A stretch of 64,000 nucleotides of DNA from Atrichornis clamosus (lineage: Eukaryota > Chordata > Aves > Passeriformes > Menuridae). Location of the stretch: NCBI GenBank assembly GCA_013400975.1, contig WBMZ01010837.1, positions 434,001-498,000 of the forward strand, in the 5' to 3' direction. Shown one piece after another: positions 47,501-59,985 of this stretch (positions within the stretch are counted from its first letter, which is position 1; each line of letters opens with the position of its first letter). The translations under genes and the position numbers were made by a program. The notes below the pieces were generated by a model. It did not search any database and had not been told where the DNA came from. It saw nothing but the letters and a program-made list of their open reading frames with translations.

Positions 47501-50500
47501 CGGGCATGACCTCAGTTCCAGCTCTGAGCTGACCCAGACGTATTTTCTTAAGGAATATTCAGGTTTGCACTGGCCTTAGGATGCTTGTACTTACCTGACA
47601 GAAAGGGAGGCACTGTGTGCAATTTCCAACAAATCCCTCTTGTGAAGCAGTGGTTGAGAGGGTGATCTGGCATCCCTCACATCATTTGTTCTTCTAATAT
47701 CCTACCTCTGCTCTGTAGCATGGGATTAACCTACATGGCTTTATGTGTACAAGAGACAAATGTCAAGCACTGCATCCTCTGTAATAAACAGAGAGAGACC
47801 GACATGTTCAGAAGATGATTCAATCCTCACTTAGGCATCTACTTTAGGATGCAATAAATTTTCTGGAGACACATAACTCACTCTTTAAAATCAGAAACCT
47901 ATTTGATTGAAAATCACTGTATAGAATTTTATTTTTGATAATATAAATTATACTCATATTTTTATTGTTTCATTATTTCTCTGAATATTTGCATTACGCT
48001 TAAATTTCAGTTGTTATCTGATACAAAATCATGTTTGTGTGAAAATATCTTTACTTTCCAGTAAACATAGATTTTGCTGAATTCTTTTTTACTTCCTGGA
48101 ACAATAATCATGTATTTTGTTAAATATCTGCAAAATTGGATCTTATACACACCTAGTGGTGTTTTTAAATTGTGTGGTGACAGATTATACTTTTAAAATA
48201 AACTTATCTGACTTTTGTTACTGATCCACTTTCTCCTTCCCAGACTTCAGGGTGGGAAGCATCATCCTTCTCAGTCACCCTAATACTGATTAAAATTAGC
48301 AAGAAGCAGTTCTGACCTATTGATTGCAAAAAGAAAACAAATTAAGAGATATACTGTCTGCTAGGTGTTAGGACTGGTAGTATTGATAATACAAGTGAGG
48401 AAATTAATTTTTAAGTTTAAAACCCAGCTTATGAAAGAAAAATAAAGACAAAAGTTCAGACAGTAAAACAATAGGGACAACAGATCATTCCATTAAGTAT
48501 TAGATAGAAAAGGGAGGTGAAAAAAGAGAAGGAGAGAACAGTAATAGGAAAACTAATAGAAAAACAGATCCAATGTGCCTGCATTGATTTTTGTGATTAC
48601 TGTTTATTAAAATGCGGTGGATACAGATTATCTTTCTTTCAAATGCTCTGTATTTATTATTGCTTCATTTGCCTTGAAATGATAACTGCAGGCACTTAAA
48701 TAAATGGATTCCAACATTTTCTATTTTCATTCTACCATCCTTGTCTGTGATAAGCACTCCTGTAGAAATGGTATTTTGAAACTTCTTTAAGGAATATTTC
48801 TCTGTTAATCACAAGGTCTTTCTTCATATGTCTTCTGTATGTCCTATCTACATTTTCTCTCTAATTCTAATGGTTGAAGAATAGTATAAAAAATTGCTGT
48901 ACTTTTGAAAATAGGTTTTATTGTGATTGTACTGTAAAATTTATATTTTTGAGGTAGGCATTCTAAGATATGGCAGAATCACTTCCTCTGCCACAAACTT
49001 CCTAGATGACCATTTATACAAGTCCACCTAGGTTGTGGCCATCTAAGTAAATCAAAGGTAGCCAGGCATGTTCCTGGGAACTGAGGCCCTCTAGCAGGGA
49101 ACACCCATATCTATGCTACTAAGGTGGAGGTTTTTTTCCTTCCAAGGGTTCTTGATATTTGCAAACAGTCCATTGGTAATGGTCCCTTACCCCCACACTG
49201 AAATGACAAATTATTTGTAGGGTACTTGCTCTATTAGCCAAGATCTTATCAGAAAATGTTTTAACTGACATAGGAGCATTTCCAGGCACTGTTTACCAGT
49301 AGACATGTATGTTTAAACTCTGTACACTGAATTTCTAGGACAGCCATGATACAAATGGGTATACATTACAATTCTAAGAAATTTTACAGAATCACAGTTA
49401 TGTTCTGTGAAAATCCCTGTGCCTCTCTTAGTGCATTAAGCAACTACATCTTCAGAGGGTTATGTGCATTCTAAAATGTCTGCCTGTAAAACCGAATTTT
49501 TAGTTCTACCATTATTTTTCTTGCAGCTTTCAGAGAAGTACTTCACTGCAGTCTGTGGCTATGGGCTAGAAATTCACATATTTATGCAGGCTCCTGGTCA
49601 GTTTTTCCAGCCATTGTTGAGCTCTGTATGACAAAACACTAATTGTACACCAGCCAGTCAATTAAAAACTTGCTTAGGTATGTCTATGAGTGGCATTAAT
49701 GGCACAGATGTTACACTTATAGGATCAGGATTGTCTCTCTTGGGTAAGGAGGGCAGGCATTACTTCTTTACTCATGCAAAATACAAATTTACAGTCCAGC
49801 ACTCGTGGTATCAGAATTATTCTCTCCCATATGGAGAGCTGTTTTTAGTTTTAAGTGGTTATGGGATACTGAATGCTGCTGTTGATGAACTACTTTCAAT
49901 TGGCCAATTGCAGGTATAAATACACCAAGAAAACCCTACAGTGAAATTCACCTCTTTCTAGGCATAATTTCAATATTATTTTCTTTTGCCAACAAGAGCT
50001 AATTGACTTTTGGCAGTAATCCCCTATTTGCTGAGTTATTACAATCTGTATTTTTGCTGTGTTTTAAGTTTTCTTATTTCTAATAAAATGTTCTTATTTA
50101 TAATTTACTTAAAACACTCTTTTCAATCTTTATTGTTCTAAATGTTTTCCTTACATGTTCCCACTCTAACGACTTAAAAATCTTAATTCAGTAATGTACT
50201 ACTACTCTGAAGCCTTGAAAAGCACTGAGGAATGCCTGATGATGTATCAACTAGCAAAGTTTGATATATGAATTAAGATAGATTTCGAAAACAAACACAA
50301 AAGCCATTTGCAATAATTTCAGCATGAACTGTCATGCTTACAAACTTTTCATGGCAACAGTGTTGAATTCTGTTGAAATGATAATTTCATAATTCTCAGA
50401 GATGGTACACACGTTACTCTTAAAAGCATAAAGATACTGTGCAGTGCCTTTATTAGACAGGAGTAGTCACGTGATGCTGCTGAGTAGTTTGACCTCTTTC

Positions 50501-52156
50501 CTTTCAAATAAGAAGGAAAGAAAAACATAACTACCCAGAAACCACAATGAAAGAAGGAACACAGTTATGGTGCAGACCTTCTGAGTGCTCTTTCTGTTTA
50601 CTAGTACATGCCATCTCCTATTCTGTGAACATCACCTAAAGCAATGCCAGTCTTACTGAATTCCAGCTCTGATGATTCTGCCTTATTCTACTTCCTGCAT
50701 ACAACAAGTTATATGGGCTTGGGTTTTTTTCCCACATTTTTTCAGCAGTTCAGACTATCCTTAATCAACGATGTTCAAAACTGAAGCACTCTGTTCACAG
50801 GACATTCTGGTTAGATCAATACCGCTAAATAAAACAAGACAAGGGACCAATACCTATCCCAGCAGGCAAACAAAGTGAAGACTCTTGTTACTATAGTACT
50901 TAGGATGAGCAAATGTGCTGTGTCCACATCTTGGAGCACTCAGTTCTGGAGCTTCTCTGTGCCTGGTGTGGTGTTTCTATTGGTCTGACACTAATCCATG
51001 TGGTTTGTATGTCTTGACAGCTTAAACTGTTTTAAACAGTGCAAGGGCTTTGCTGCAGCTCAGTAAAGTGGCTCATGTTCCCATAGCGGGAAACTGAAGA
51101 AACTGTGTTACATGCTGTGGGATGGAGTATGAGGGGATTGCTGAGGCTGCAAAAAGAACTCCACAGGCTTATCCTGGGCTGTCATTTGAGAGACAACCCT
51201 GGGATTACATATTCATTGACCTCTGCTTGGGTATTATTTTGCGGGGAACTTGTTGGAGCAGCCCAGAGTGGAACCAGAGAGTGAGCCAACAGGTAAACAG
51301 TGAAGGCACAGAGCAAACTGGCATTATTCATGTCCTAGAGTTGTTTCATTTAGGAGGGTGGCCATACAGCTTAGACTGCAAATGTAGGGTCAGGCATGGG
51401 ACCAAGGCAGTGGTTTTTGCCAAAAACGCCTCAGTGAAGGTCTGCATTTGAACTCCAAAACCTGGCTGAGAAGAATGATTCTTATTCACCTGCCAGCAAG
51501 CACCCAGGTCTATTTCTCTTCTGTGAATAAAGTTGGTGGTGCTGAGGACAGTGCAGAGATCTTCACTCTGTTCTATCAGCCCTCGCAGCAATGTTATATC
51601 ATTAATGTTGGGCAGGACCTTCCCATGAGGTCTGACGTCATCTAAAACTTTGTGAGGATGTGTGGAATGCCTGTGGTTAGTCTCAGAGCAAAGGCCATCT
51701 TGCCACGTCTGAATTACAGGATGATTGGATGAGCAACATAGACATGCAAAGTACGGGTCTCAGGGTATGTCATGTCTTTACTATGGAGAGAAGGACAATT
51801 CCCTCTCACATATGACTGAGAAGAGAAAAAGGGATATTGCATAAAGTTGATAAAGTCTGATATGTATTTATCAGCTTCACTCACTGCATTAGGCCTACAT
51901 TCCCCTATATAACTTGCAGGAACCTGAGAGTAGAGAAATATGCCACAGGAAAGTATTTCTTTGAATTAACAAACTCTTATGGAAATTCTGTTATGCTTTG
52001 CAGTTTTGAAGGACTTTTTTTATGTTTCAAGAGAAATCCAGCCAATCTACACTGCCCAAGTACTTCTGTAAAAAGGTAAAAAAGGATCAAGAAAACAAAG
52101 GAAACAAAGGAAACATCAATTGATACAAAAAGGTCAACATATTCAATATAGTTTTT
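44532..52156. other. Long non-coding spacer
   Basis: No gene supported in 7.6 kb. Minor items: an AAAT tetramer run at about 45303-45319; a CA-rich stretch at 45470-45500; a palindromic E-box TCACGTGA at 50467-50474; a hairpin at 50495-50521; ACTGTTT/AAACAGT at 51026-51040. A 109-codon plus-strand frame at 51122-51451 lies in a patch of slightly higher GC; I do not recognise it. AAACAAAGG occurs twice in tandem at 52093-52110. Confidence 0.55.
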
Positions 52157-53000
52157 TGTGCTGATTTTAAAACCTAGCTAGAAAATTAAAGCCACTCCCT
52201 TTTCCCCCCCACTCCTTCCAATAATGAAGAAACACTAGGAAAGATTAAAAGTTCAAATAGCAATTAACTGAAAATTACAATAATCACAACAATATTAATA
52301 ACCAAGAGTATACGAAAGAGAATCTTTTACCCACAAAAGGATATCCAACACTGAACAAACAAAAACACTTCCCTATGTGGTGAAAGAGAGTTTCTGTAGC
52401 TTTACGTCCTCCTCTCCCCAGTCCAAAAAAACCAACAAGGGACTAGGGCGACCAAAATCCTTTGGAAGCTAGATTATCCCAGTTGTGCCGTGCTGCCAGC
52501 TCAGACCACTCTGCTTTGCTGTTTCGACTCTGTGCAGCTGCCTCTGGCACCAGCACCGCTCCACTCGGCTCTGCTGTGGCTTGGGCTCCACACAGCTCGG
52601 CCCCGCACTGCCATCGCTCTCTCTCTCCCTTTTCTCTTTCTTGGAGCAGCGTCTTGGGCTCGCCATCACTGTCTTTCAGCTGCAAACCACAAAAGACGCA
52701 CCTCAGAAAAACAGGAAAAGGTACTGCCAGTGGTGGAGAAGGACTGGGTCTGCTGGGCTGACCTGAGGCCTTCTCCCTGGAAACAGCCAGGCAGAGAAGA
52801 AGGCAAATTTTCCTTTTCCAGACCCAGCTTTTTTTTCCTGCTGAAACCACTCTGTCCCAGCAGTGATGTGTGGTAGAGAAGAGAGAGTGATAAAAGCTCC
52901 ACCTCCTTATTTCTGTACCCAGGAAACTTTTTCATTGGCTCTTTCCATTTTTTATCATTCTAGGATGTTTTGCCCTTTAAAATCACTTTTCTGTTTGCAC
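52157..53000 (-). mobile_element. Probable degenerate solo LTR (GC-richer block)
   Basis: An abrupt GC rise with many short frames on both strands. On the plus strand the left end reads TGTGCTGATTTTAAAACC, like the complement of an avian LTR 3' end. The right part contains, in minus sense, AGCCAATGAAAAAG (CCAAT-type) and GAAATAAGGAGGTGGAGC, a possible promoter zone. I find neither a clear polyadenylation signal nor a target duplication, so the right boundary is loose. The alternative is a single-copy promoter or enhancer. Confidence 0.42.
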
Positions 53001-53529
53001 TTCCTTTCAGAAATTAAAAGTTTTAGTTACAACTGAGGGTTCTTTTTAAACAACAAAAATATTTTCTACAACTCCTGGTTGCTTGAGTCTTCTCTTTCCA
53101 ACACCAAGTAATTTGTCTTCTGTTAAGCACAAGCATACTTTTGTAAGAAGCACTTGAAAACAAAACAACAGCATACACCTGAAAGCTTTTCATGGTCTTT
53201 GCTGTAAGCAGATCCAACAGTATGCAAACACCTGAACCTCATTTTGAAGATCTCAAAGGTCATTTAAATGAATGCACAATTAAGGTATTTTTATGAGTTT
53301 GATTACATCTCTCTTGCGTATGTTTCTGAGGACTGAAGAAGGGGGTCATAAAATATTGCTTCAAAGATAATTCCCTGGCAATTCTGGGAATGTATCATAG
53401 CATTTACAACAAATCAGTAATGGAGAAGAAGAAAAATGACAATGTAAGTAACTTGAACATAAATTTAATTTAAAACTCATAGTTTATGAGTTCTTCAACC
53501 ACATAGTTGAATGGTCAAAAAGAAAGAAT
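53001..53529. other. Non-coding spacer
   Basis: Nothing recognised; short frames only. Confidence 0.6.
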
Positions 53530-53551
53530 TAATCCTTATCTAATCCTTATC
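53530..53551. repeat. Perfect 11-bp tandem duplication
   Basis: TAATCCTTATC at 53530-53540 is repeated exactly at 53541-53551. Each unit contains TAATCC (OTX/PITX-type homeodomain word) and TTATC (complement of GATAA). See findings. Confidence 0.92.
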
Positions 53552-53578
53552 GGTATTTTTCCTGTGTTTGTGTTCCTG

Positions 53579-53686
53579 TGTGTAAGTTCCTTGGGGCAGG
53601 GAATGTTTGTGTATTGTCTAGCATTGTAATAATTTAGTCTGGATTTACAGCATTTGGGTAATGTCTTAAAACAAAAATAATAAAGA
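53579..53686 (+). mobile_element. Ancient L2/MIR-like 3' end
   Basis: TGTAAGTTCCTTGGGGCAGG, GAATGTTTGTGTATTGTCTA and GCATTGTAATAA, ending ACAAAAATAATAAAG, follow the shared 3' end of amniote L2/MIR-type elements (TAAGCTCCTTGGGGCAGGGA, TGTACAGCRCCTAGCAC, AATAATAATAA, from memory). The middle is diverged. The upstream body of the element was not recognised. Confidence 0.72.
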
Positions 53687-56600
53687 TAGTCTTACTTTGA
53701 TGTAGATACACAGACACCACTGCTATTTTGCAAAGCTTTTTTAACTTGGGTTGACTACAATCTTCCCCTAGTCTCAGTAATGCCACAAAATGGGAACAAA
53801 TGTGGGAATGGCCATGAGAAAACTTTGAAAATTCATGTGTATAATATTAAGTACCTATAGTCTCCACTGAAGGACTCAAATATTTGATGCATGGCATAGC
53901 AAAACACTTTACATTACCTAATCCAGAGGGAGCAAGGAGTTAACCAGAGTTTAACTTCCCACTCTGCTTCCCTCAGGTAAATGACAGAAGAGCCTGATCA
54001 CAGGCAGATGAGAAAACATATTTTGGAATTAGTGTTCAGCTATCAGCTATCACACAGTGGGTTTTACCTTAAAATAAAAATGCACTTTCTATGTATTTTC
54101 TGACTAATAATAACTTCTGAACTATACACTTGATGAGTGAGAAGACCTCAAGAGCATTTCTTTGCTTTCTCTTTAAGTCATTGTACCACGTAGACATACA
54201 AGCATCAAGATCTGTAATTTTTCGTTTTGAGAATAATATTATGAATGGAAAATATATCTAAGTAGCTCAGTTTTCTTAGTGCTGATTGCTCCTTCCCTCC
54301 TGGTTGTAATGAGGATTGCTTTTGATGATTATTAGGATGGCGTTTTGCTATTGCCAAGGCAGTGGCATGAACACTTTCATGCTTTCATGAACTCTTTTTT
54401 TTTTGGGTCGTTGACAGCAGGATTACACTGATTAAATATATCTGTTCAAAGTAGGTCAGATGAATCCTGCCCTAAATGTGGAGACATTTTCACTGTAAGT
54501 ACAAAGGATCCTGGGGTGACAGTTAACACTGAAATAAAATCACATGAATCCCAACTTTCCTGTCTTTTGAAGAGACAAAACTCCAATGAATTTTTCCACT
54601 TTACTACAGCATAGTAATTTTTAATGTAAACATTCGTCTCCATTAAAAGCATGCCCACAGAGACAAAGCATATTGCAATTTATGCATTACAAGTAGTACT
54701 ACACCAAAGTGTTCTGAAAATATTGTGTAACTATACAGAAGAACAACACATGGTCATGAGTTTACCGTCACATCTCCCCTTGTATTACTTACTGACTGTC
54801 AGGTTCTTCATATGGACAAAAGTTTTAGACAGCACATGAGTTATCATGCGCTTCTGCTTAATTTCTAAATAATAACTTTCTGATATGTTATGAAGAAATT
54901 CAAAGGCATTACTATAGTTTCCAGGAATTATTCTTGTCCCTAAAAAACACAGAACGAAACCCAAAGTGAAACAAGAGGCAGTCTGTTTGTTGTAAATTAC
55001 AATCTGAGTTGCAGTCTTGTGTTTCAAGACATTTTCTCTCTTCTTATTTGCCTGGCACACACCATAAGTGGGTACTTATACTCACTATACTGGTTAGGAC
55101 CTCAGGTCAGAGGTTAAAGGAGTTCTGGGATCTGCCTCAAAGAACGCTTAGTATTTCACATTGAAACTCTGCTGCCTTTATTTGTCTGGAAATGTCTTCA
55201 CTCAAAAAAGATTAAGAGTTAAACACTCCTAGAGATGAGTTTTCAGTCGTAGTCCTTGGAAAGTAATGAAAGTCTTATTCCTTGGAAAGTTTGAAGCCCA
55301 AACTGGTGGTAGGAGCTGAAGCAATGCTTTAAGCCTTCATCTCTGTATGAGAGGAACATCACAAGTAAAAAAGGTGTGAGAGTTCTGGTCATGGGCAGAA
55401 TTTATCAACTGCAATACTTACTTTGAGCAAATATTCAGAAAACCATGTGAGCTTTTACCTAACTTGCTGTAGAAATATGCATTTTTATCAAAGCTGTGAG
55501 AACTACACATTCCAAGATTTGCTTAGTGTTTAGGCCAGGCAAACAGGTTTGAGTGGACTATAAAGCTAAAATATTCTAGCTGTTACAGAGGAGGATTAGA
55601 CTGTCTGAAATTACAGCAGGATATTATAATTTAGTGGTCCTAATCTTATAGAAATCTTTCATGTACTAGCTAGTCCCTTCGTGTTGTGTTAGCTCTCTCA
55701 TTGGATGCAGGGAATTCAGAGTTCTGTGAATTTCTAGAACTTTGTACATACTTAAAAACTAATGAACAGGACATTCTATTTCTCCTGGCACAGTACATGG
55801 GAGTTTAGGATATTTTGGTTTTGTTAGTTGGTTGGTTGGAGGGTTTTCGATCTCTTGCCATCATCTGCAGGAATTTAATATTAACTGTAATATTAAATTA
55901 GGATATGTCTTCTAAAATTCATGATAATTTTACATATTCATTCATTTAAATATTATTTCCTACATTAGGCCTATCCTAACACAAGTCTGATTGGTTTTGC
56001 TTGGGCTTATTTGTTCATTACTTCTCTATCTTGAAAGAATTTTCCCTCTTTTATTCTTTAATTTTGTCCTTTTCAAAAACTGACCAATCATGTGTTGACT
56101 TCTGGATGTCATTATGATGCCAATAGATCTTTTTCCAACTTAATCTGAACATTTTAAACATACATAAATTACTAACAACATTTCTTTTAGCATCCATTTT
56201 GAGCAGAATTTAACAGACTTGGGGAACAAATGGAGCTCTGTCTCACAGTAAGATAGTAGGAAACTTTAAGATAAAATAGATGAGGTTAACAAATATGCCA
56301 TAAAGCACAGTAAACAAAATTGAACTGCAAAATTTAAAACCCAAATAGAAAAACTGGAACTGTGTCAATGTAAAAAGATCCTATTTGTCATTTTTGTATT
56401 TTCACAGGCTAGACTTCAGGTTAGAAGAATTTTGCTCTATTCTAACCCTGGAAATGAATCATGTAAGTTTTTCCATTAGACTGTGTATAACTGAGCTTTT
56501 GTTTATTGTATATTATCATTTATAAAACAGGTGCTCTAAATTATGCTTTTGATAGCTTTGCATTGTAAAATTCTATGGAAGAGGAAATATTTTATCTACC

Positions 56601-57484
56601 TCTCACTGGTTTTCTGTAAATATCTGCACTGTTTACATATGTACACAGTGTGGTCACAAGATCCATTGTAACTGCAAGATTGGGCTGGATTATGAGGTTG
56701 TCTAGCAAGTCTCTACTGGTCATGATATACTCCAAAGTCAATTATCCTGCAGATAGAATATGCAAACTACAGTGGTGTCCAAGAAGAGAGATAAAGAAGG
56801 AGAAACTGGTCTTGGCAGTCAATCGTCTGATATCATGGAAAGAAAAAACCAGAAGATACTGGAGGATGAGTGCATAGTGAGGAACTGAAGGAGGTTTTTT
56901 GAAAATCTCAAACTCCATCAAGGTCACAGAAAGGACAATGAATTCCAGATGGCATGCAGGTTCTCCAAGGGAGGAGAGTGGACTTTTTGTCTTCTGCTTC
57001 GGTGTCAGAAAAAGCATCAAATTAATAACAGAATAGAGAGGCATCAATGTAGTTCAAATCAGCATGTCATGAATAAATCAAAACTGTTACCAAAAGCATC
57101 AAGAAAAGACATTTTCAGCTGCTTACATGTGGATCAGATGTAACGAGCAAGAATAACTGGAAATCCTCATTGAAAAGAAGAAATTTTACATAAGTGGAAT
57201 CTGGTGAGGTGATTCATATAATTGGAATACTAAAATTACCTGTTAAAACCTGCTTGGGAGGGACAGAGTAGATAAGGGGGAGATGCTGTGAAGGAGTTGT
57301 TGGTACCCCAGAATCAAAAGATATTGAACACAAGAGACATGTCTCTGTTCTCTGAAGTCTGTGACTGAGAGGTACACAAGTATTCATCTTCTGGCCTTTT
57401 CTGTAATGTATCAGGGGGTGGGGGAAAGAATGGGGGCAGGGGAAAGTGAGATCCATGTGCAGAATTTCAAATTGAAAAATGTGT
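53687..57484. other. Non-coding spacer
   Basis: No gene recognised. It holds a diverged direct repeat at 55253-55290 (findings) and a GTTG-rich tract near 55830. The frames at 56650-57143 on both strands show no motif. Confidence 0.55.
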
Positions 57485-57665
57485 AAAAGAAATTCAAACA
57501 CTGGAGCAAGTTGGTCAGAAAACTTGTGGAATCTCCTTCTTCCCAGATGTTTAAAACCCAAGTGGGCATCTAACTTGCTCTTGGTGATGCTGCTTTCAGC
57601 AGGCTGATTGGATGAGATAATCTTTACAGATGCCTTCTGAGCAAAACTGTTATGAAATTCTGTGA
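57485..57665 (+). mobile_element. CR1 LINE 3'-end fragment
   Basis: Diverged sense CR1: ATTCAAACACTGGAGCAAG, then CTTGTGGAATCTCCTTCTTC, AAAACCCAAGTGGGCATCTA, CTGCTTTCAGCAGGCTGATT and GGATGAGATAATCTTTACAG, ending GAAATTCTGTGAA with one tail unit. The order matches the end of ORF2 and the 3' UTR. Older than the 3.1-kb copy. Confidence 0.85.
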
Positions 57666-59639
57666 AAATCCATTAATTCCACAATTCAAAATTACTAATA
57701 ATATGGTAGAAGGAGTGAATATAACAGACTGGATACACCATCTTGTTAAAGGATAACTAAGAAAACAATGAGATACAGCTTCAAACTTGGGAAACAGTAC
57801 ATTAAAATGTACCTATGATTGCATTTTTTGTAGATATGGAAAAATATTAATATCACTTTACATGTATACCTCAGTTTCAGCTCTAAATAAAATTAAACAT
57901 GGTACAAAATAAAAAGCAGGCTTGTAACTAGTGGAAAGGAGTCCTGAGCAACTTTTAGGAGAATGACAGGAAAAAATGCAGCTGTTTTAAAATTATGCTT
58001 TATGATCTTGTGAATTATGGATAGTATTTTTTGGCAATAGCATGAGGCTGGTCCCCAAGACCTCTTTCAGGAGTTAAATATATAATTTCTAAATGACTGT
58101 GACATAAAATATATTACGACCAGAAAAATATAATTTCATTTTTGATATGAGAACAATGAGTAAAAACTTCTTAATTACTGGAATGGTTTGTGAATTTCTT
58201 ATTTTGACTTAAGGTTGTTTGTTTATGCTTATGGTGGATAAGCTTTTTTACACACATGTAGGTAAGCCTGGAAAAGGGCAATCAGTAATAATGTATGCTT
58301 ACATTTTGAAAGAAGTATTTTCACAATGTTGAGGATGAGCACAGCTGATTTAGAAGACAACATGGAAGTACAAAATAATTAATTGAAACTAATTATTTTA
58401 AAATTATTTTTAAACAATTCGAGACTGTAATTTATTAGAATATTAAAATATTTTACTTCTTCAGCAAATGCAGAATAACTTTGGCTAATTTTAGCAAGAA
58501 AGGTGAAAAAAGTGGGTAATAGACTATAAATAATAAAAAATAGCTGTTGCGAAATGCGGACATTTATATAGGGAAATTAAGAAGGCAATGTTATTATAAG
58601 AAAAATATTGGTTTGTTGCTACATGGAGAGCATAAAATTATTGAAAATCATGACAAAAACCCTACAAAACCTGTACTTCCAGTTTCACAGCTTTGGGGAT
58701 GACATGATAGAAAGCACAAAACCACAAGCTTAGGCACAAAGAATTTCTTAATCACAGTCACTTTATTTACAAAAGAGTTCAGGACTTTCAAGCCTTTGAA
58801 AAAATCATTCTTTGAAGAGCTGATGTCCGTCACTTGGACTTTATATTTTCTGTGAATTTTGCTGAAATTCCAGGCTAGGATGTGTTGCTTTGACACTTGC
58901 ATATCCTGCTTCCAAGCAACAAAAGGCTGAGGTGATCTCAGCCCTCATCTAAGAAACCCTGGCCTCCCTGATGCCATATGAGCTAAATATTTTTCTTACT
59001 GCAATCATTCTAATTTACAAAGAATGTACACAGAGGTTCCATTACTCCAAACACAGTACAATTAAACAACAGGAGAGCATTTCCTTTCTCACAGTTCTAT
59101 GCCAGTTTTCCAGACAGCATATCACTCAAAAAGCTCTCTCTGTTTCATTCCTGTCATGACTACACGGTTTTCCCCTGTTTTCACTCCTCTTCGTACTACT
59201 TTTTTGCTTGTTTTCTGACTCTTTCTCTCTTACAGATGCAGTACTACATGCAAATCAGTTACACCTCCCTCAATTTGTATTCAGTGTAATCGTGGAGTGA
59301 AAACTTTTACTGTTTCATGAATATAAAGAGGAGGATATTTAATTGTTTCCCTGGGTTTCCCCATATGGAAATATTTATCACCTTTGACCTCAAGTAACTC
59401 TATGGTTACCTATGTGTCAAAAATTCTTGGTTAAAGTATCCTAAATTCTCATACATTGCAAGATTAATAAGCAGACACTCAATACAGTAAGAACTGGCTA
59501 GCACTCCACTCTCAGATGCAGGATTTTTTTCAGTAAGAGTTGAATGGTTTCAAATATGGGTCATAAAAACTAGGAATTAGGAGACGCTATTCAGCATTTC
59601 CATATGCCTTAGTAAATATCAAAACATTGTTGATACCTT
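57666..59639. other. Non-coding spacer
   Basis: AT-rich sequence with nothing recognised. Confidence 0.6.
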
Positions 59640-59985
59640 ACATTGCTGACATAGAGATTGGCAGAGTGGTACATAATTATGAAGACCAGGAAGCTATAAA
59701 GAAAAATTTGGATTGCTTGGCAAGCTGAACCCATTCAAGTTAAATGCAAAATTATGCATCTAGGTCACATCTAAACAGTAAAAAATATATTCTGGAAATC
59801 AGTAGCTCAGGAAACAATGAGAGGTGTCATAATATCATCAAACCCTACATGATAACACAGTAAAGAGAACTGTTTCAGGTCTTTGAGGCACAAACAGGTA
59901 GGGTGACATTTAGGTCCAGAAAGAATACTCTTCTGCTAGAATACTGTGTTGAGGTTTGATAACACAACTCATGTTTACCACTGAG
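59640..59985 (+). mobile_element. Very old CR1/L3-like reverse transcriptase remnant
   Basis: Without a start codon, the frame from about 59639 reads YIADIEIGRVV, then EDQEAIKKNLDCLAS before a stop. This matches the order of the CR1-type FADDTK box and the helix after it, with the second catalytic aspartate lost. After frame changes, TTAAATGCAAAATTATGCAT corresponds to the KCK(V)LHLG segment, and GAATACTGTGTTGAGGTTTG (59940-59959) to the LEYCVQF segment. This copy is much more diverged than the other CR1 pieces, so it probably belongs to an older CR1 or L3 lineage. Boundaries are approximate. Confidence 0.68.

Noticed and set aside
47818..47860. CACTTAGGCATCTACTTTAGG as part of an ancient TTAGGCACCTA-type repeat
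   Set aside because: About 20 bases of similarity without flanking support.
50467..50474. TCACGTGA palindromic E-box
   Set aside because: An 8-bp word occurs by chance and nothing around it suggests a promoter.
52443..52935. Five overlapping frames on both strands (up to 135 codons)
   Set aside because: Many frames open at once on both strands is what GC-rich, stop-poor sequence gives; it fits a decayed LTR or CpG-containing block better than a gene.
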